Source: Caprimulgus europaeus (lineage: Eukaryota > Chordata > Aves > Caprimulgiformes > Caprimulgidae). From it: a stretch of DNA of 64,000 nt. Shown here in pieces: positions 47,387 to 60,480 of this stretch. Numbering within the stretch: the stretch's first letter is position 1; the number at the start of each line of letters is the position of its first letter. The stretch is taken from the NCBI GenBank assembly GCA_907165065.1, contig OU015528.1:40477515-40541514 (forward strand), given 5' to 3'. Made by a program: the position numbers and the translations under genes. Under the pieces are notes generated by a model. The model made no database searches and had not been told where the DNA came from. It was given only the letters and a program-made list of their open reading frames with translations.

Positions 47387-50300
47387 GAAAGGTCTGTATT
47401 TTATGAACGCTTTTCTAATCACTTTACAGCCAGCTTAGGGACATGAACTCAATAGGTTTTTTTCCAGCTGAACTCACCTGTTATATAGTGATACTAGCAA
47501 GCAACAAATACCTTCTCACTCACGGATTGTTATGGAATATTGAATTTATTTTAAATTTGTTTACAGAGGAAAGTATTCTGCCTAGTCAGAATGTTTCATC
47601 ACTGGTCATACTTTGATATAAAACCAATATTTAAGGGTAATTTTGGGGCATAGCGACCATTATTTTTTCGGAAAAAAAAATAGGCAACTGCAATCTTTCA
47701 CCCTTTCCCTCAAGTCCCATAGCAGACCAATCTTCCCCCCTTTAGTTAAGATTTTGACACAACTTTTTCCACATATCCAATTTGTTTTCTGCCATCCATG
47801 CTGCTCTCTGTTCCATACATAGACATAGCATGTGAATGTCTCAATCAGTATGTGCCTAGATTCTTAATCTCCTTCAGACTTAATATTTTTATTAGTACTT
47901 TATATTAGTCCTTTCCTAAGGTCAATTGTGTTTATCATACTGAAGCAATCGCATAATAACACACTTTTTCTTTGAGTTGACATTTAAAAAAAAAAATTGA
48001 AATAATATATTCCATAACTTTTTAATAAGAAAAATTAAAAACTCAAAAGATTATTCCCCACAAAAGATATCCTGATTTATCCTCTCTTTTATTATTTTTC
48101 AGATTAAAATAAATATTTAAAAACTTAATTCAGAAACTGTGTAAGGTAAGAGTATGAAAACAGAAACATAAGTTTCATTATCTCTCCTGGCAAGATTCTT
48201 CTTATTTCTTATACTTTTCCTGAAAACAAAATAATAGAAAAAAATACCCGCTAAACACTATCAACAATATCATCATATTGTGGGAAATTGAATACTAAAT
48301 AATCTTTTAATGGAGATCATAATAAATGCCAGCAATATTTGACACCATGTCATACAAGAACCATATGCAACAATACTATTACATTCAGAATTTACTGCTA
48401 TTTAATTATGGGACAACTATGTAATATGACACGTTTCACCTCATTTGTTGTTAGAACTACTTATTTTTACTCGATTGAAATAAAGACTATCTTGTCCCAC
48501 TATATCTCAAATGTGGACATAAGCCAATAATTATTAACATTAATATAACTATGGAGGTATACTTGTCATTTTTATTAAGTATAATTTTATACACCAGACA
48601 ACAGTTTAAAACACAGATTTCAAATTTAGCTTTAAGGCACTAATCTAATTTATTTTCAAGCACATGCTCATTACTAAAATGATCTGGAATTAAACCTTCA
48701 CAAATTTCTAGTGCATAATGACTAATTAAAAACAATATTTAATTGCTATCTGTGATGTTTTGAGAAAAAACACAATTTACACTTTACATATTACTACTTT
48801 TTCTTTTCCTTTTGGAACACTTGCATTTTCTACCAGACTGCAAATGCAATATAAAGTTCTACTTAAATGTCCTTTCTCCTACATATTTTTCTTCTTGTTC
48901 AGGTGATATATACGGAAAACATTAAAAAAGTTTTTTAAAGCAATCACTGGGAAAAACAAAGTTTGCGCATCTCAGGCTGGCAGATCTTTGTTCAGATGAA
49001 ATACTATTAATACAGTCAGATAACTATGACTCCAGCCAAAAAGTTTTAAAAGTCCTTAACTATAGGGAAACATTCACATTGTATCTACTGGGATATGACC
49101 ACTTCAGAGGAAAACAGGCAAATGGGACTGAATGTTAAACTATTTAATCAGACATTAAAAAAAATCACAACAACAACAAAACGTACATCTAAAGACTTCT
49201 TGAATTCTAAACATCTATGAACTGACAATTGTTGTTTTTTGAAAGTTTGCTTTTAATCAACTGACAGAAAGTATTAAATGTCCACCCTCAATTCCAAATG
49301 GAGGCACATATTTCCAGGAAAACATGATGTCTGAAGAAGCTAGAAACCCTGCCTGGGTAGCCATAGGAGATTCACTGTTTTGATCTTTTCGAAGCAGACA
49401 AAATTCATTATTGGATGGATTTACTCTGGTAGCCTTCAAATTTAGTAGTTTGGAATGGCAATTAAAATAATTTTATAAGTGCATTTAATGATATTTTTAG
49501 ATAACATTCAGATAATTTTCCCATAATGCTGGCATCCTATGGACTCAAAACTGAAATATTCTCCAGATTGTGTCACTGTCCAGATTGTGAACTAGTGGGT
49601 AAGAATTTTAGCATTTATATGGATTCTTTTTTTTTTTTCCTCTATTAGTCAGAGATTTTAAATAAATTATTTTTTTAAAGCAGTTCTACTTACTGAATAT
49701 TTTATTCTACATTACAGATTTACCCACATAAGATTAAAGAGAAAAGTAAAGAAGGTAATTATCTGGTTAAGTAGCTAAAAAATTTCAGCAATTCACATCA
49801 AGACTTAATTTGCATACATTTTCAGGGTACTTTGGGATAGTAGCTTGACTCTTGGTCTGCTGCCAAAGCATATATGTCTGTTTACCATTTCTTTTTCATT
49901 AAATAAAGCTTGTCAGTATAAAGAAAACACAAAATATTAGAAACTAGAATGTAACTAAAGAAAGCATTGCTTTACCCGTCCAAGATCCCTATCAGGAAAA
50001 TTAGATATGTTCTACTTCTTGAAAGAGTGCCTAGAATGTTGCATTATTAATTGCTATCTCTGTTTCTTTAGAATAGCTGATAAAAGAAGTAATATTCACA
50101 ATTTAAGAAAAGAAAGTGATGTTAATAACAGCAGTTGATTAAAAGTGATTTGTCATTGGATTTGATTAAGCAAGGCACATTTAATTTAAGTTTATAAATG
50201 ATCAATTTGCTGGGGCAAAGATACATTCTTGCCATTTTTTGCCACTTAAAGAGAATCTATAACTAGAATCTAGAGTACTTAATTTATTAAAAGAACAGTT

Positions 50301-51739
50301 AATTAATATAAAGCATTTATACTGATAGGATAAAGCCAGAATTCCTTTATTTTCATAAATTTTCACTTAGATTTTCTTACACAATATTTGACAGGAACAA
50401 CAAATCATTCAAATTCTTTCATCTCATAAGACATCTGAAAATAATGTACCCCTCTCTTTAAAAAAAACAAACCAGAGATTAAACTAGTATTATTAAAAAG
50501 ACTTTTATCAATAATAGAAGAAATTGTAATAATAAATTCTCCAGTCTGACTCCCTTGAACATAAAGGATATATTTTCCTTTCCTAAGTAAAATAAACTAG
50601 ACTATTCAAAAGACCTAATGTGATAAAAATCAGATATTTCCATTTATTTTGTTCTTTTGAGACATTACTATGGGCAACATCTGGTTAAATCACCCTCCTG
50701 GTATTCTAACCAAACACAGTCCAATATACGATAGTGATTTTTGACAACAAAACCATCACTAGAAGAAGTACTTAGCTTTTTACAAATTCAAAGAAAGAAA
50801 GGAAAAAAGCTCTTACGTAGCTGTACTTCATCATATATAAATGCTAGTAAATTGTATTAATAACTGGAAGTGTTTGCCCAGTTGTGAGAAACTTCAGAAC
50901 TGTAAACTAATGTGGGAAATGCCTATTTAATAATTAAAATCTTAAGAATGTCTGACTTAAAATGGGTAAAACTTGCAATGACCTTCCCTTTCCTTCCACA
51001 CTTCGCACGTGTGTTACAGCTCAGGCCAACATAAATGAAATTACTCATCTCTGCTGGTCCAGTGCACCCCACAACACCCTAGGCAAGGGTATGCCCTGAA
51101 GAACATCCATCTCACAGACAATCTGGCCACTCTGAGCATGTTTTCTTTCAATTTTCCGGTTTACACCATGTAACCAAAAGGACAGAATGTTTTCTTGGAG
51201 ATTTAAGAACAGAATAACATTTCTTCATTGGTTCCCTCCCCCTCCAAATCACAGGTACCATTGCATTACTTGATGTTCCAATGCTCTCTGCAATTATCAG
51301 TAATCCGCTGATTTTCTGATAAGCAGATATTCAGTCTGAATTACTTATATATTTGGCTTAAATTTAAATCTTAATTTTGTTATTAATCTGATTTTAATAC
51401 TAATCTTAATCTGATATAAATCAATTTTATTTTGACACTCCCTTGTCTTGGCAGTTGAGCATTTCTATATATATTTGTTGAAAAAATAAACACTTGACAG
51501 TAATTCTACAACTGTTTACATTCTGCCTTTTTTCACTACAGAAATAAAATTTACAAACTTTGTATTAAAAATAAATCTGTGGTACACCAAGAAGCTCCAC
51601 CAAAGTTTTTCTCTCTCCATCCACTTTTCCTCATTGTTTCCTAGGCAAAGATTAAGTCTGAAAGTTTTTAAAGCAAAGTTGTCACTGAAAGATCAATATT
51701 TTTTGCTTAGAGGAAGTTTTATTATTTTATTTGTTATAG

Positions 51740-51819
51740 AATTTAAGCAGTACAGAATGAAATTGAGAAAAGCCAATTCAGTTAACATGCCAATCAATAG
51801 AAATGCTTTTGTTTCACAG
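51740..51819 (+). other. Short exon-like segment with strong donor
   Basis: T-rich sequence ending in TTATAG precedes 80 bases, followed by CACAG|GTAAGG, a very good donor. One frame reads FKQYRMKLRKANSVNMPINR and onward to a final Q, without stops. Its first two bases would complete a codon left by the segment at 39618. The upstream frame is also open (51634 on), which weakens the case for an exon border. No family recognised. Confidence 0.12.
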
Positions 51820-53718
51820 GTAAGGGTTAATTTGTTTCATAAGTGACATTTCTGGAATGAATGCTGAGGAATCCAAGGATTTTTAAGAAAAACTCTATAA
51901 TCAGTTTAAATGTGTAACAACAGCTTTTCACTTCTGTGTCCATAAGGAAAATGTCAGTTGTACACACAGTGATGCCTGCCTGAGAAGGGAAAGATTTAAA
52001 GCAACTAGGAAAACAAAACAACACCTAAGTAACAGAAAGACCGAAGATCGTTACAGAGGAGTGAGAAAAGCCTCATTATGTTGTGTAAACACCTTCTATT
52101 GTACTAGAATTACACTTGTGGCATTTTTTTTTAAATAAGAGACTTAAAGGTGAGAATGCAAATACAAGGCCAGACCACAGGAACACACTGATTAGTAGCT
52201 TGACATCTTGTTCTCAGAAAGGAAGCCCAAAAGAGATCAACTCACCAAAACAAGTTTGTGTTATATATGTAAGGAGAAAAGAATATACAAGAAATACCCA
52301 TATAAATGAAATTTGTTCAATATTCAGAAAAATGCATTCACAGACAGTAAAGATCTTTTAATGAAACATTGTGTATTTATAAGCACTTCACTAATACAGA
52401 AGTATCTGCCCATAAAATTAAGTCCAACCTCATCCTTCCTGAGGTGACTGTAATTGCAATACAATTGACTCTACTCTTCTTAGAACAATCTTGCCTTGAC
52501 TTAACGACTTTTTCATCTCCTCATTAGCCCTTTTCCATCTAATCTTTCTTCTCACCTTCCTTCCTTATCTTCAGAATTGTGCAGATAATCCAAAGAGGTC
52601 TGGCTTTGGTTCCTTTCTTTTCTCCTTTGTCTTGTTTACAAGTATGTGAATTATTATAACATTATAGAAATTCTTTTTGCTATGCAAACCACTTCTTCCT
52701 GACTCAGCTGCTTTCTCCTTGTGCTGACTAATCATCAGCTTCACTTCCAATGACTCCAATGAATCTCAATATTTCTTCTCATACCATTGCTTCCTACTTT
52801 TTAATTACTATGGACTTTTTTTTCTTTTTTTAAGTACACTGTCACATGTAACTACATCCTAATATCCAAAATCTTGATAATTCCTTTCACACAAAGGAAA
52901 CAAGTTACGTGTGTTACAACCTTTCCTATAAACCGTCATCTTCACCTAGACTATTATATTCTCATGTTTCAATTGTACTAATACCTTTGCATTTGTCAAG
53001 ACCAGATTAGGTCTTGTTCAGCCAGTTATATATTCAGAATTCTATTAGAAATTCACTTATGTAGATTGCTCTTTTAAGCCAATCATATTTTTAATGCGTT
53101 AGTCTGTTTCTGCATCAAGGGCTATCTCTCCTCAGTTTTAAGGGATGTCATAGCTTCTTTCTTATTCAATATCGAAGATACCAAGTGGCCTAGATTGCCA
53201 ACTTCTATCACCTTTAACATATATTCTATATAAAGATTACATGGAAAGTATATGGTCCATATTGTAAATTTTTCTCTGACATCTTCTGTTTTAGACAAGC
53301 TTTCATTCAGCATCTGCAATACTAACACTTTTTCTTAATTCACACTTTATTTTGCCATTATGTCTACCTAAAGCTTGAGAAGAATCAGTGCTCTAGGATC
53401 ACCACTTGTCATACTGACTTGTGCTACTCTTGTAATTACTTTCCTATGTTGCACCATTTGTCAATCTTTTCAGTCAATCTTTTTTCCCTACCCCTGGTTT
53501 CACAAACTCAGCATAAATCTCGTCTTGTCAATGGTGCCCCTAGGATTCTTAAGTATTCTTATTAAATAACAGAAATATAAATCCTGACACTAAAAACGAT
53601 TTGTTGGGTTTGGTAATTCAAATGAGAATCTCTTCTTAAAATGACTCAATATAAAAGTATATAATGAAAATTTTCCTGATAAAATTTGATTACAAAATAG
53701 ATGAGGAAATGCTGACAG

Positions 53719-53766
53719 GAAAAAAAAAACAAAAAACAAAAGCAAAATCAAACAAACAAACAAAAA
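53719..53766. repeat. AAAC/A-rich tract
   Basis: A-rich stretch with AAAC and CAAA units. Confidence 0.8.
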
Positions 53767-54390
53767 TGTATCTTTGAAATATGGAAGTTATAGGCAGAAC
53801 AATATTGCCACTTGAGTAGCTTTATATTATTTTCACCAATGATCTTTCTTTAAGAAGTGTAAGTTTGGAACAAATTATTAAAAATATATTAAAAATGTAC
53901 TTCTGAAATTAAGTCTGGTTGACAAAATAAACTAAACTGGATCTCATCCAGAAAATTACTATGCCTCTTCTTCATTTTGGGTGTCTTATCCAGAACTGTC
54001 TCACATATAGAAAATTTCAGGTGGACATTAGTTATCTGAGAGGTGCTTTTGTGAACCTCAAAATACATTCTTAAGAACATTTCAAAAGTTTGTGACATGT
54101 CTTGCTTTTGAAACAATGTTCAAATCTTTGTTTTCCAGTACTAGGCGTTTCTTTGAAAAAAAATCCATATTTTGTATAAAAAAAAATCTGTACCATATGC
54201 AGATGTAATTACTTTCTCAGATGCTGTAACTGTTTCTTAGAAAACCAGATGAAATCTCCAAGAAAAGTGTTATGACCCATTTGAAAAAAAGAAAAACAAA
54301 AAAACAACAAAACAAAAAAAAACACCCAAGGAGATTCAAGAAACACAGCTAGATCTTGTTCACAAAGATTCCAATGCCTTTAAAAAACCA

Positions 54391-54408
54391 GGCGGGGGGT
54401 GGGGGGGG
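54391..54408 (+). repeat. G-run pair (G6-T-G8)
   Basis: GGC followed by a run of six G, one T and eight G, isolated in AT-rich sequence. It could support a G-quadruplex or be a sequencing-difficult run. Confidence 0.8.
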
Positions 54409-55219
54409 AATGACACAAACAAGAAACAAACCAAAAAAAACACAGCTAAAATGTGAAGCTAGATTTCCCTAAAAGACAAATGTATGTATTATGATTCTAT
54501 CATATCAGGAGGAAAGTCTAACTTTTTACACAATCAGTAAGCAAGAAGAATCATATCCTCCATCACTTGTGAATTTGACTTAAAGTCTTTGAGAAAATTA
54601 CAAATTCTGCGAATGGTCCAGCCAAAGAAGATACATTATAATAATATCAAAGGCCCATTGTTCCCTGTTCTCTATTCCTATATCAAGTTTGATTGGAATA
54701 AATTTTAAACCAATGCTTACTGTTCCCAGTAAACTAAACATGTAAAATACTAAATATACACGAGTTATAATTTTATGCTTTTAAGTTGAAGCTTTTCAAC
54801 ATTCAAAAGAAATTATGTATAAGAAAAATAGTTGACTAACTACATAACACAGATATAGTTATGAAACACCAGTCAAATTATACAAAACATTATGGAAGAT
54901 TCCACAATCTGGAAAAGAATATTGCTTGAACATCAGGAAGATACTACTTGTATTTCTTCCTACATGTTCTGTTTATATCTATTTATCCCTCACTTGTATT
55001 TGACAGCTGCAAACAAGGGAACAACTTTTCAATTTTCAGACACTAGAAATCAATATTTTATTTGCAAAATCTTTTTGAACTATTCCTAAATATTTTTACA
55101 TAGTCAAAAATAAGCAAGTAATTAATTCAGTCCACCAAATTTACTTCCTTCATTTATGGGCTTCCTAAATAGCAGATTAATGTGCTTCTGTGGAAAGCTT
55201 CTGTAGGTTAATGTGCTTC

Positions 55220-55245
55220 TGTAGGTTCAGGCACCTGAACCTACA
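55220..55245. repeat. Perfect 12-bp-arm hairpin
   Basis: TGTAGGTTCAGG (55220-55231), loop CA, then CCTGAACCTACA (55234-55245). It sits in a small patch where 'taatgtgcttctgt' occurs twice. Confidence 0.93.
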
Positions 55246-57183
55246 AGAAATAATCCAGAAATGTGGAAATATTAATTAATTAATTTTATTTTAAAATATT
55301 ATTTTTTCATTGCTCAGCATCAGCAGCAGGCCTGTAATTTCTCTCCTCTTTAAAATATTGGGTTTTTTAAATTCAATTTCTGTTGATTTTCTCTGCTATT
55401 CCACAACTTACTGACACTAACACAGGAAGATTTGACAGTCTCAAATTCTTGGGTACTGTTATCTGCATTCACAGGCTTACAAATAACTAAATCCAGTGTC
55501 ACTTTTAAAATACAAGGGCTTTGCTATATAAAATTAAGACACACATGAAATAGTAAGTTAGGTGGAATTCTATGTAATCATAGAAGTCAACTTACTCTAT
55601 TAAAAAAATCCCTATCTCCTAATTTGCATACACCACTCTCTCGGTTCTTTCTTAATTAAATAAAATAAATTAATTTTAACTTTGTAGCTATGCAAATTTT
55701 CCAGCAAGTTTAAGGAATAACAATTAATTTTAAATTCCATATTCACAAATAGGCCGCTATCGCTCTTGTATTGTCCAGAATCCCAGTATTTGTGCGTATA
55801 CAATTAAGAATTCCTTCTCTTTGCATTTCTAGTTGTCTTGATTCATTGTTATTATTTGTAATAATAAAAATAATTAAAAAAAACCTGGCTTTGTGCTAAC
55901 AGTTCAAAAACTTAACTCTCAGCTCAGTTTATTTTAATTTCTTCCTTCTTCTACTCTGCATTTTGTCTCAATATCTATTGATTTGTTTTAGCAGTGACCA
56001 TGTTAGGTCACTGTGAATAGTAGAGCAGATGGTCTATGAGTATCTGCAAATTTAACACATATTTATCTGTGATTCATTCATGCTTCTAGAAATTAAAGAA
56101 CATTTAGTTAAGTAATACAAAGTTCCTAGAATTCTGTAGTTGATTCAAACCTTTGAAAACCCCTGAACTGTGTTTTGTCGTCCTTTTTTTTCAATGCATA
56201 AATAGAAAATATACATATCAAGCAGCTAGCAGTAATTATTTTAAATACATAAAGTATAGAGTTTTATGTTCAGCTCCACAATTCTGGAGTTAATCCAATA
56301 ATTCTATTGAACAATGCACAGTGTATCAAACTAGGAAGGATTTTTATATCTACAACAACAACAATAATATTTTTTTAAAAAAGTAAAAATGTCGTCCGTT
56401 TCATTCCTAGTCAGCCAAACCATGCAAACTTTTCAGGAATGTATTTAATAATTGAAATTGAAATAATTTAATAATAATAAACAGAAATTACATTTTCTTA
56501 CTATGTGTGTGCATTCCTCAAAGAAGAAGAAAAAGCTCTGATCAGAGATTAACTGAAGATGGCTAATTTAATGGGAACTTTCTGCAATTAAACAAATTCA
56601 CATTTTTAAAGTATCTTAATGAAAACACAAGGATGTTCCTTCCTTCCCTTTCTGTGCCGAGAACAGTAGCCAGAAGGAAAGTCTAGAACAAAAAATATTC
56701 AATGAAGGAATATATAATCAGGATATTGTGTTTACTGAACTAGATTATACCCACCAGGCTGTTTGGTAAATCAAAGTCATCTTTCCCTCATAAAAATATA
56801 TTTTCAAGGAAGTAGACACAGAAGAATATTTTCTACAAAGCTGAAAATATGAAAACCAAAACAGGCTATGTCAAAACAAATATCCAAATTAAAGATTTAA
56901 GATAAGCCTTATGGTTATCATTATGAACTTATTGTGCCTACACAGAGGCAATAAGCATTCTGCTGCCACAGAAAACCAGATAAAAACAGAGGTTAGAAAG
57001 CAATTATGGTGGACATAGATAATAGTCATAGAATAACAACAACAAAGAAAAATTAAATCAAAGGAGATTTTAAAGAAAATGATGTCATCATGACGTCAAC
57101 AGACAACAAAATCAATTTAAAAATTAAGATTATTCAAGATTAAGATTATGCAGCTCACTACAATTTACCCCCTTACTATTTCA

Positions 57184-57470
57184 TGGAATCATAGAATTGC
57201 CTGGACTTGAAAAGACCTTTAAGATCATCAAATGCAATCAGTAACCTCACACTGACAGGTCCCCAACTAAACCATGTCTCTAAGCACTGTCTAGACAACT
57301 CTTAAATATGCCCACGGATGGGGACTCCACCACTGCTCTGGGCAACATGTTCCAATGCCTAATAGGCCCTTCAGTAAAGAAATTCTTCTAATATCCAATC
57401 TAAACTTTTCTTGAAACAACTCTTGTCCTATCACTTGTAACTTGGTTGAATAGACCAACCCCCACCATGG
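57184..57470 (-). mobile_element. CR1 LINE 3' end, other subfamily
   Basis: On plus it begins 'atggaatcatagaattgcctggacttg', the reverse complement of a CR1 3' end with octamer text. It continues 'ctcttaaatatgcccacggatggggactccaccactgctctgggcaa' and 'cagtaaagaaattcttctaatatccaatc', ending near 'agaccaacccccacc'. This variant, with a spacer after the octamers mentioning 'aaccatgtctctaagc', is a CR1 branch different from the other copies here. Strongly 5'-truncated. Confidence 0.92.
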
Positions 57471-57584
57471 AAAATAACTTGTGTGCAGAAAAATGTCAAT
57501 AAACTGAAACATAAGAACTCATTACAGAAAAGTTAAGATTATTGTTTGTCCATTTGATTTTTTTACCTCGCAAATAACTTCCCA

Positions 57585-57672
57585 CAGTTTAACCCCAGAT
57601 GGCAACTAAGCACTACACAGCTGCTCACTCACTCCCCCAAGTGAGATGAGGGAGAGAATCTGAAGAGAAAAT
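57585..57672. mobile_element. ERVL-type LTR scrap
   Basis: About 90 bases ('agtttaaccccagatggcaactaagcac' to 'gatgagggagagaatctgaag') match the opening part of a well-known avian ERVL-type LTR. The rest of the LTR is absent, so this is a short remnant. Recognition is from memory. Age is uncertain but appears old. Confidence 0.75.
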
Positions 57673-59754
57673 CCAATCCTTCACAGGACTGAAATCTCAA
57701 CAACTATTGAAAAAGAGCTAATAATTTCAATTCTTTTTCCCAACTTATAATACCATGTATTACATCGACCAACAAAGAAGTTTCTGAGGGTGTAAATATC
57801 TAAATGTGTACCTGGCTTGAGAGACAAACCAAGAGGTGATTAAATAAAAACTAATGAATTAATTACTCTTCAGCTTCTTGAAAGCAAAAAGAAAATCACC
57901 TATGGTCCTTTTCTATACAATGCTTCAATATCAGACACAAATGTGAATTACAACAAAATCTGAGACAAAAAAATCGTGAATTTTGAGCAAAAAGAGAGAG
58001 TAAGAAGAAAGTAATAAACTAAATATATGTTTTGTTTTGTTTTAAAATCTTCACATGTAGTTTTATTTCTTCAGGTGGTTCTGGGAAGAATGCAAGGAAA
58101 CTAACATTATTTGCAACTGAAAGGATTAATATCTCCTCTATTTCATATAATTTCCAAAAGAAGTTTGTTAGACTTAATAAATCAAATTTAAAGGAAAACA
58201 AATTAAATAAAATTCTAAATGTTAACCACAGTCTCAACTCCAAGTCCACTTGGAAAGATGGATGAATTTTCCTAAGATAAATAGAATCTTGAATAGATTG
58301 CAAATCATCATGAAATAAAAAGAAGTTCTAGTGAAGGTGTTTCGAGGGTATGGTTACTTTACAAATAAATGCAGCGATACCATTCTGATGGACAGGTGTG
58401 TGTGTCTGTTCGTTGTTTTGCTATAGATAAATTTCTTTTTAAATATTTTGTTGTGATTCTTCACAAAAACATCCCAATCTTCAGCCATTTATTTGAGTAA
58501 AGATTTTGTTTCTAACATTCCTAACCATGTCCTTACCGATCTCTGTAGGTAAAAGGTATGTGTTTAAAAGCCATATCTGAAAGAAAAAGCAGCAGAAGGA
58601 GTCAGTATTACAGCTATTTGAAACTCCAGTACTTGTATTTCTATGTGACAGTGTGTTTATGTGCAAAAGAAGTCTGTTGAGTGCTACATAAGTTCATTTC
58701 AATCACATTTAGTTTATTCATTCTTTTTCATTCTATAGGAACAAATTCATTCTGATCGTTTCATCTATGGCTGAGAAAATTAAACTCTAACAGATTGCAG
58801 TCTCAGAAGAAATTGCTTGGTGTTAGAGCTGCAAGTAATTGTTAAACTCCCACATGCCTCAGGGAAGAAAGCATGGCCTTGATTAGAAAAATAAGTGGGG
58901 GGAGGGAGGAGATGAAAGAAACTATGTTTGGAGTAATTTTATATGGTGGCATTGTGTATTAAATGCTCTGGAAAATTAAGTAATATTTTTCTATTTTTAA
59001 CTAGAATATTAATTAATACTTAAAGTAAATATTAACATTTAGAGCCTATACTTTTTTCATAATGAAAGGTAGACGTCCTTTTAATAAAAAAAAGATAGCT
59101 GTTAGTGAGCAGATAAACACACAGTGATAAAACACGTACTTCTATTCATTCTCATTAAATTATATACTTCTGACAACTCAGCAGGGAAGACAAGTTTAGT
59201 TGTTCTGTCCTGAAAAAAAAAGAAAAAAAGTATATTGCTGAATATTTAATCCATGGTAACAACAACGTTTTGATGGTTTCTAAGATTGCAGAGAATATGA
59301 TAATTGAAACTAGTGTGAAGGATAATATTTTTTATATTTCTACTTATATTCCAAATGAGACTCATTTACACACTAACCAGCATGAATGGAGACAGAAAAA
59401 CTGTTGCAATGACCTAAATTAATTCAAGACTCAAGATTTGTATGGGATCTTACTTTGCACACAAAACTGTAAGTGATGTGTATACTGTGACCACAACGAT
59501 TTTTACATAATTACTTAACAATATTTAATGTTCATATTTGAAGATGGAAACAGTGCAATTATATTAGATCTTTATAAATATTTGTTGCTATTGAAGAGAA
59601 GATATATAGCATAATTCCTGAACTTTCAGATGTTGAGAACATAGGTGAAGTACCTGGGCAGAAGAGGTAGTAAATTTATGAGCTAGAGTTCCATCTAGCT
59701 TAGAAAGCTTCACATAGTGAGAGATGAAGCTCCTCTCAAAGGTAAGGAAGACTA

Positions 59755-59784
59755 TTTTTTTTTTCTTTTTTTTTTTTTTTTTTT
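59755..59784. repeat. T-rich run
   Basis: About 29 T residues interrupted by one C. Confidence 0.9.
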
Positions 59785-60447
59785 CCCCTGGATCACTAAA
59801 TCATGGGAGCATTGAGAAACTGCTATGTGATAGTCCTTAGAGGAAGCTGAGATTTAGGTTTAGGAAACCTAGAATATCTATTTATAATAATCTCCCTGTA
59901 GTTATTTAGACTTCAGATCCAGACTTGTTTGAGGCAATTAACTATCACACTCATCTAAATAGCAGGGATTTCAAGCTATCAAGTTTTCCAACTGGACTCA
60001 TGGCCTCTGTTTTTTTAGAAAAGTATCTTAAATATCAAGTTTGCTCCAGGCTTTGCCACTGTGAATCAAACTTAATAGGAGCTTGATACTAAAATCTAAT
60101 ACGAAGGGGAGCACTTTAGCATTAGGAAAGTCTGATTTCTTTTCTTGCCTTCAGGGACTGACTGTATGTTTTTCAAGTGAAAGTTAGAGGACAGAAATGT
60201 ATACACACAAGAAGCAACCACAGAATTTCCATTCTCAGAGGTAACCTTCCCAGATTAAAGCAGATACATGGTCTGTATTCTTTCTCTCTAGCCTTCTTGC
60301 ATCAGAAGTGTGACTGCATTTCATACTTCCTCATAACCTGGATGAAAGAATATTTCCTAGTAGAGGAACAACAAATGGGCTGAACCTCCATAAATTAATT
60401 GAAAGTCAAAATCCTGGACATCTCACTACCAAGATTACGTATGAATT

Positions 60448-60480
60448 AAACAAAACAAAACAAAACAAAAACAAACAACC
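60448..60480. repeat. (AAAAC)n
   Basis: About five AAAAC-type units with a variable end. Confidence 0.85.

Larger units (their letters stand above)
46545..57183. other. About 10.6 kb without recognised mobile elements
   Basis: AT-rich DNA with simple repeats: AAAAC units at 46573-46597, A21 at 46972-46992, A30 at 47352-47381, AAAC-rich tracts at 53719-53766 and 54289-54325, and a G-run at 54391-54408. There is also a hairpin at 55220-55245. A less AT-rich patch lies near 51000-51150. An exon-like segment at 51740-51819 is listed separately. No CR1 or LTR text recognised. Confidence 0.45.
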
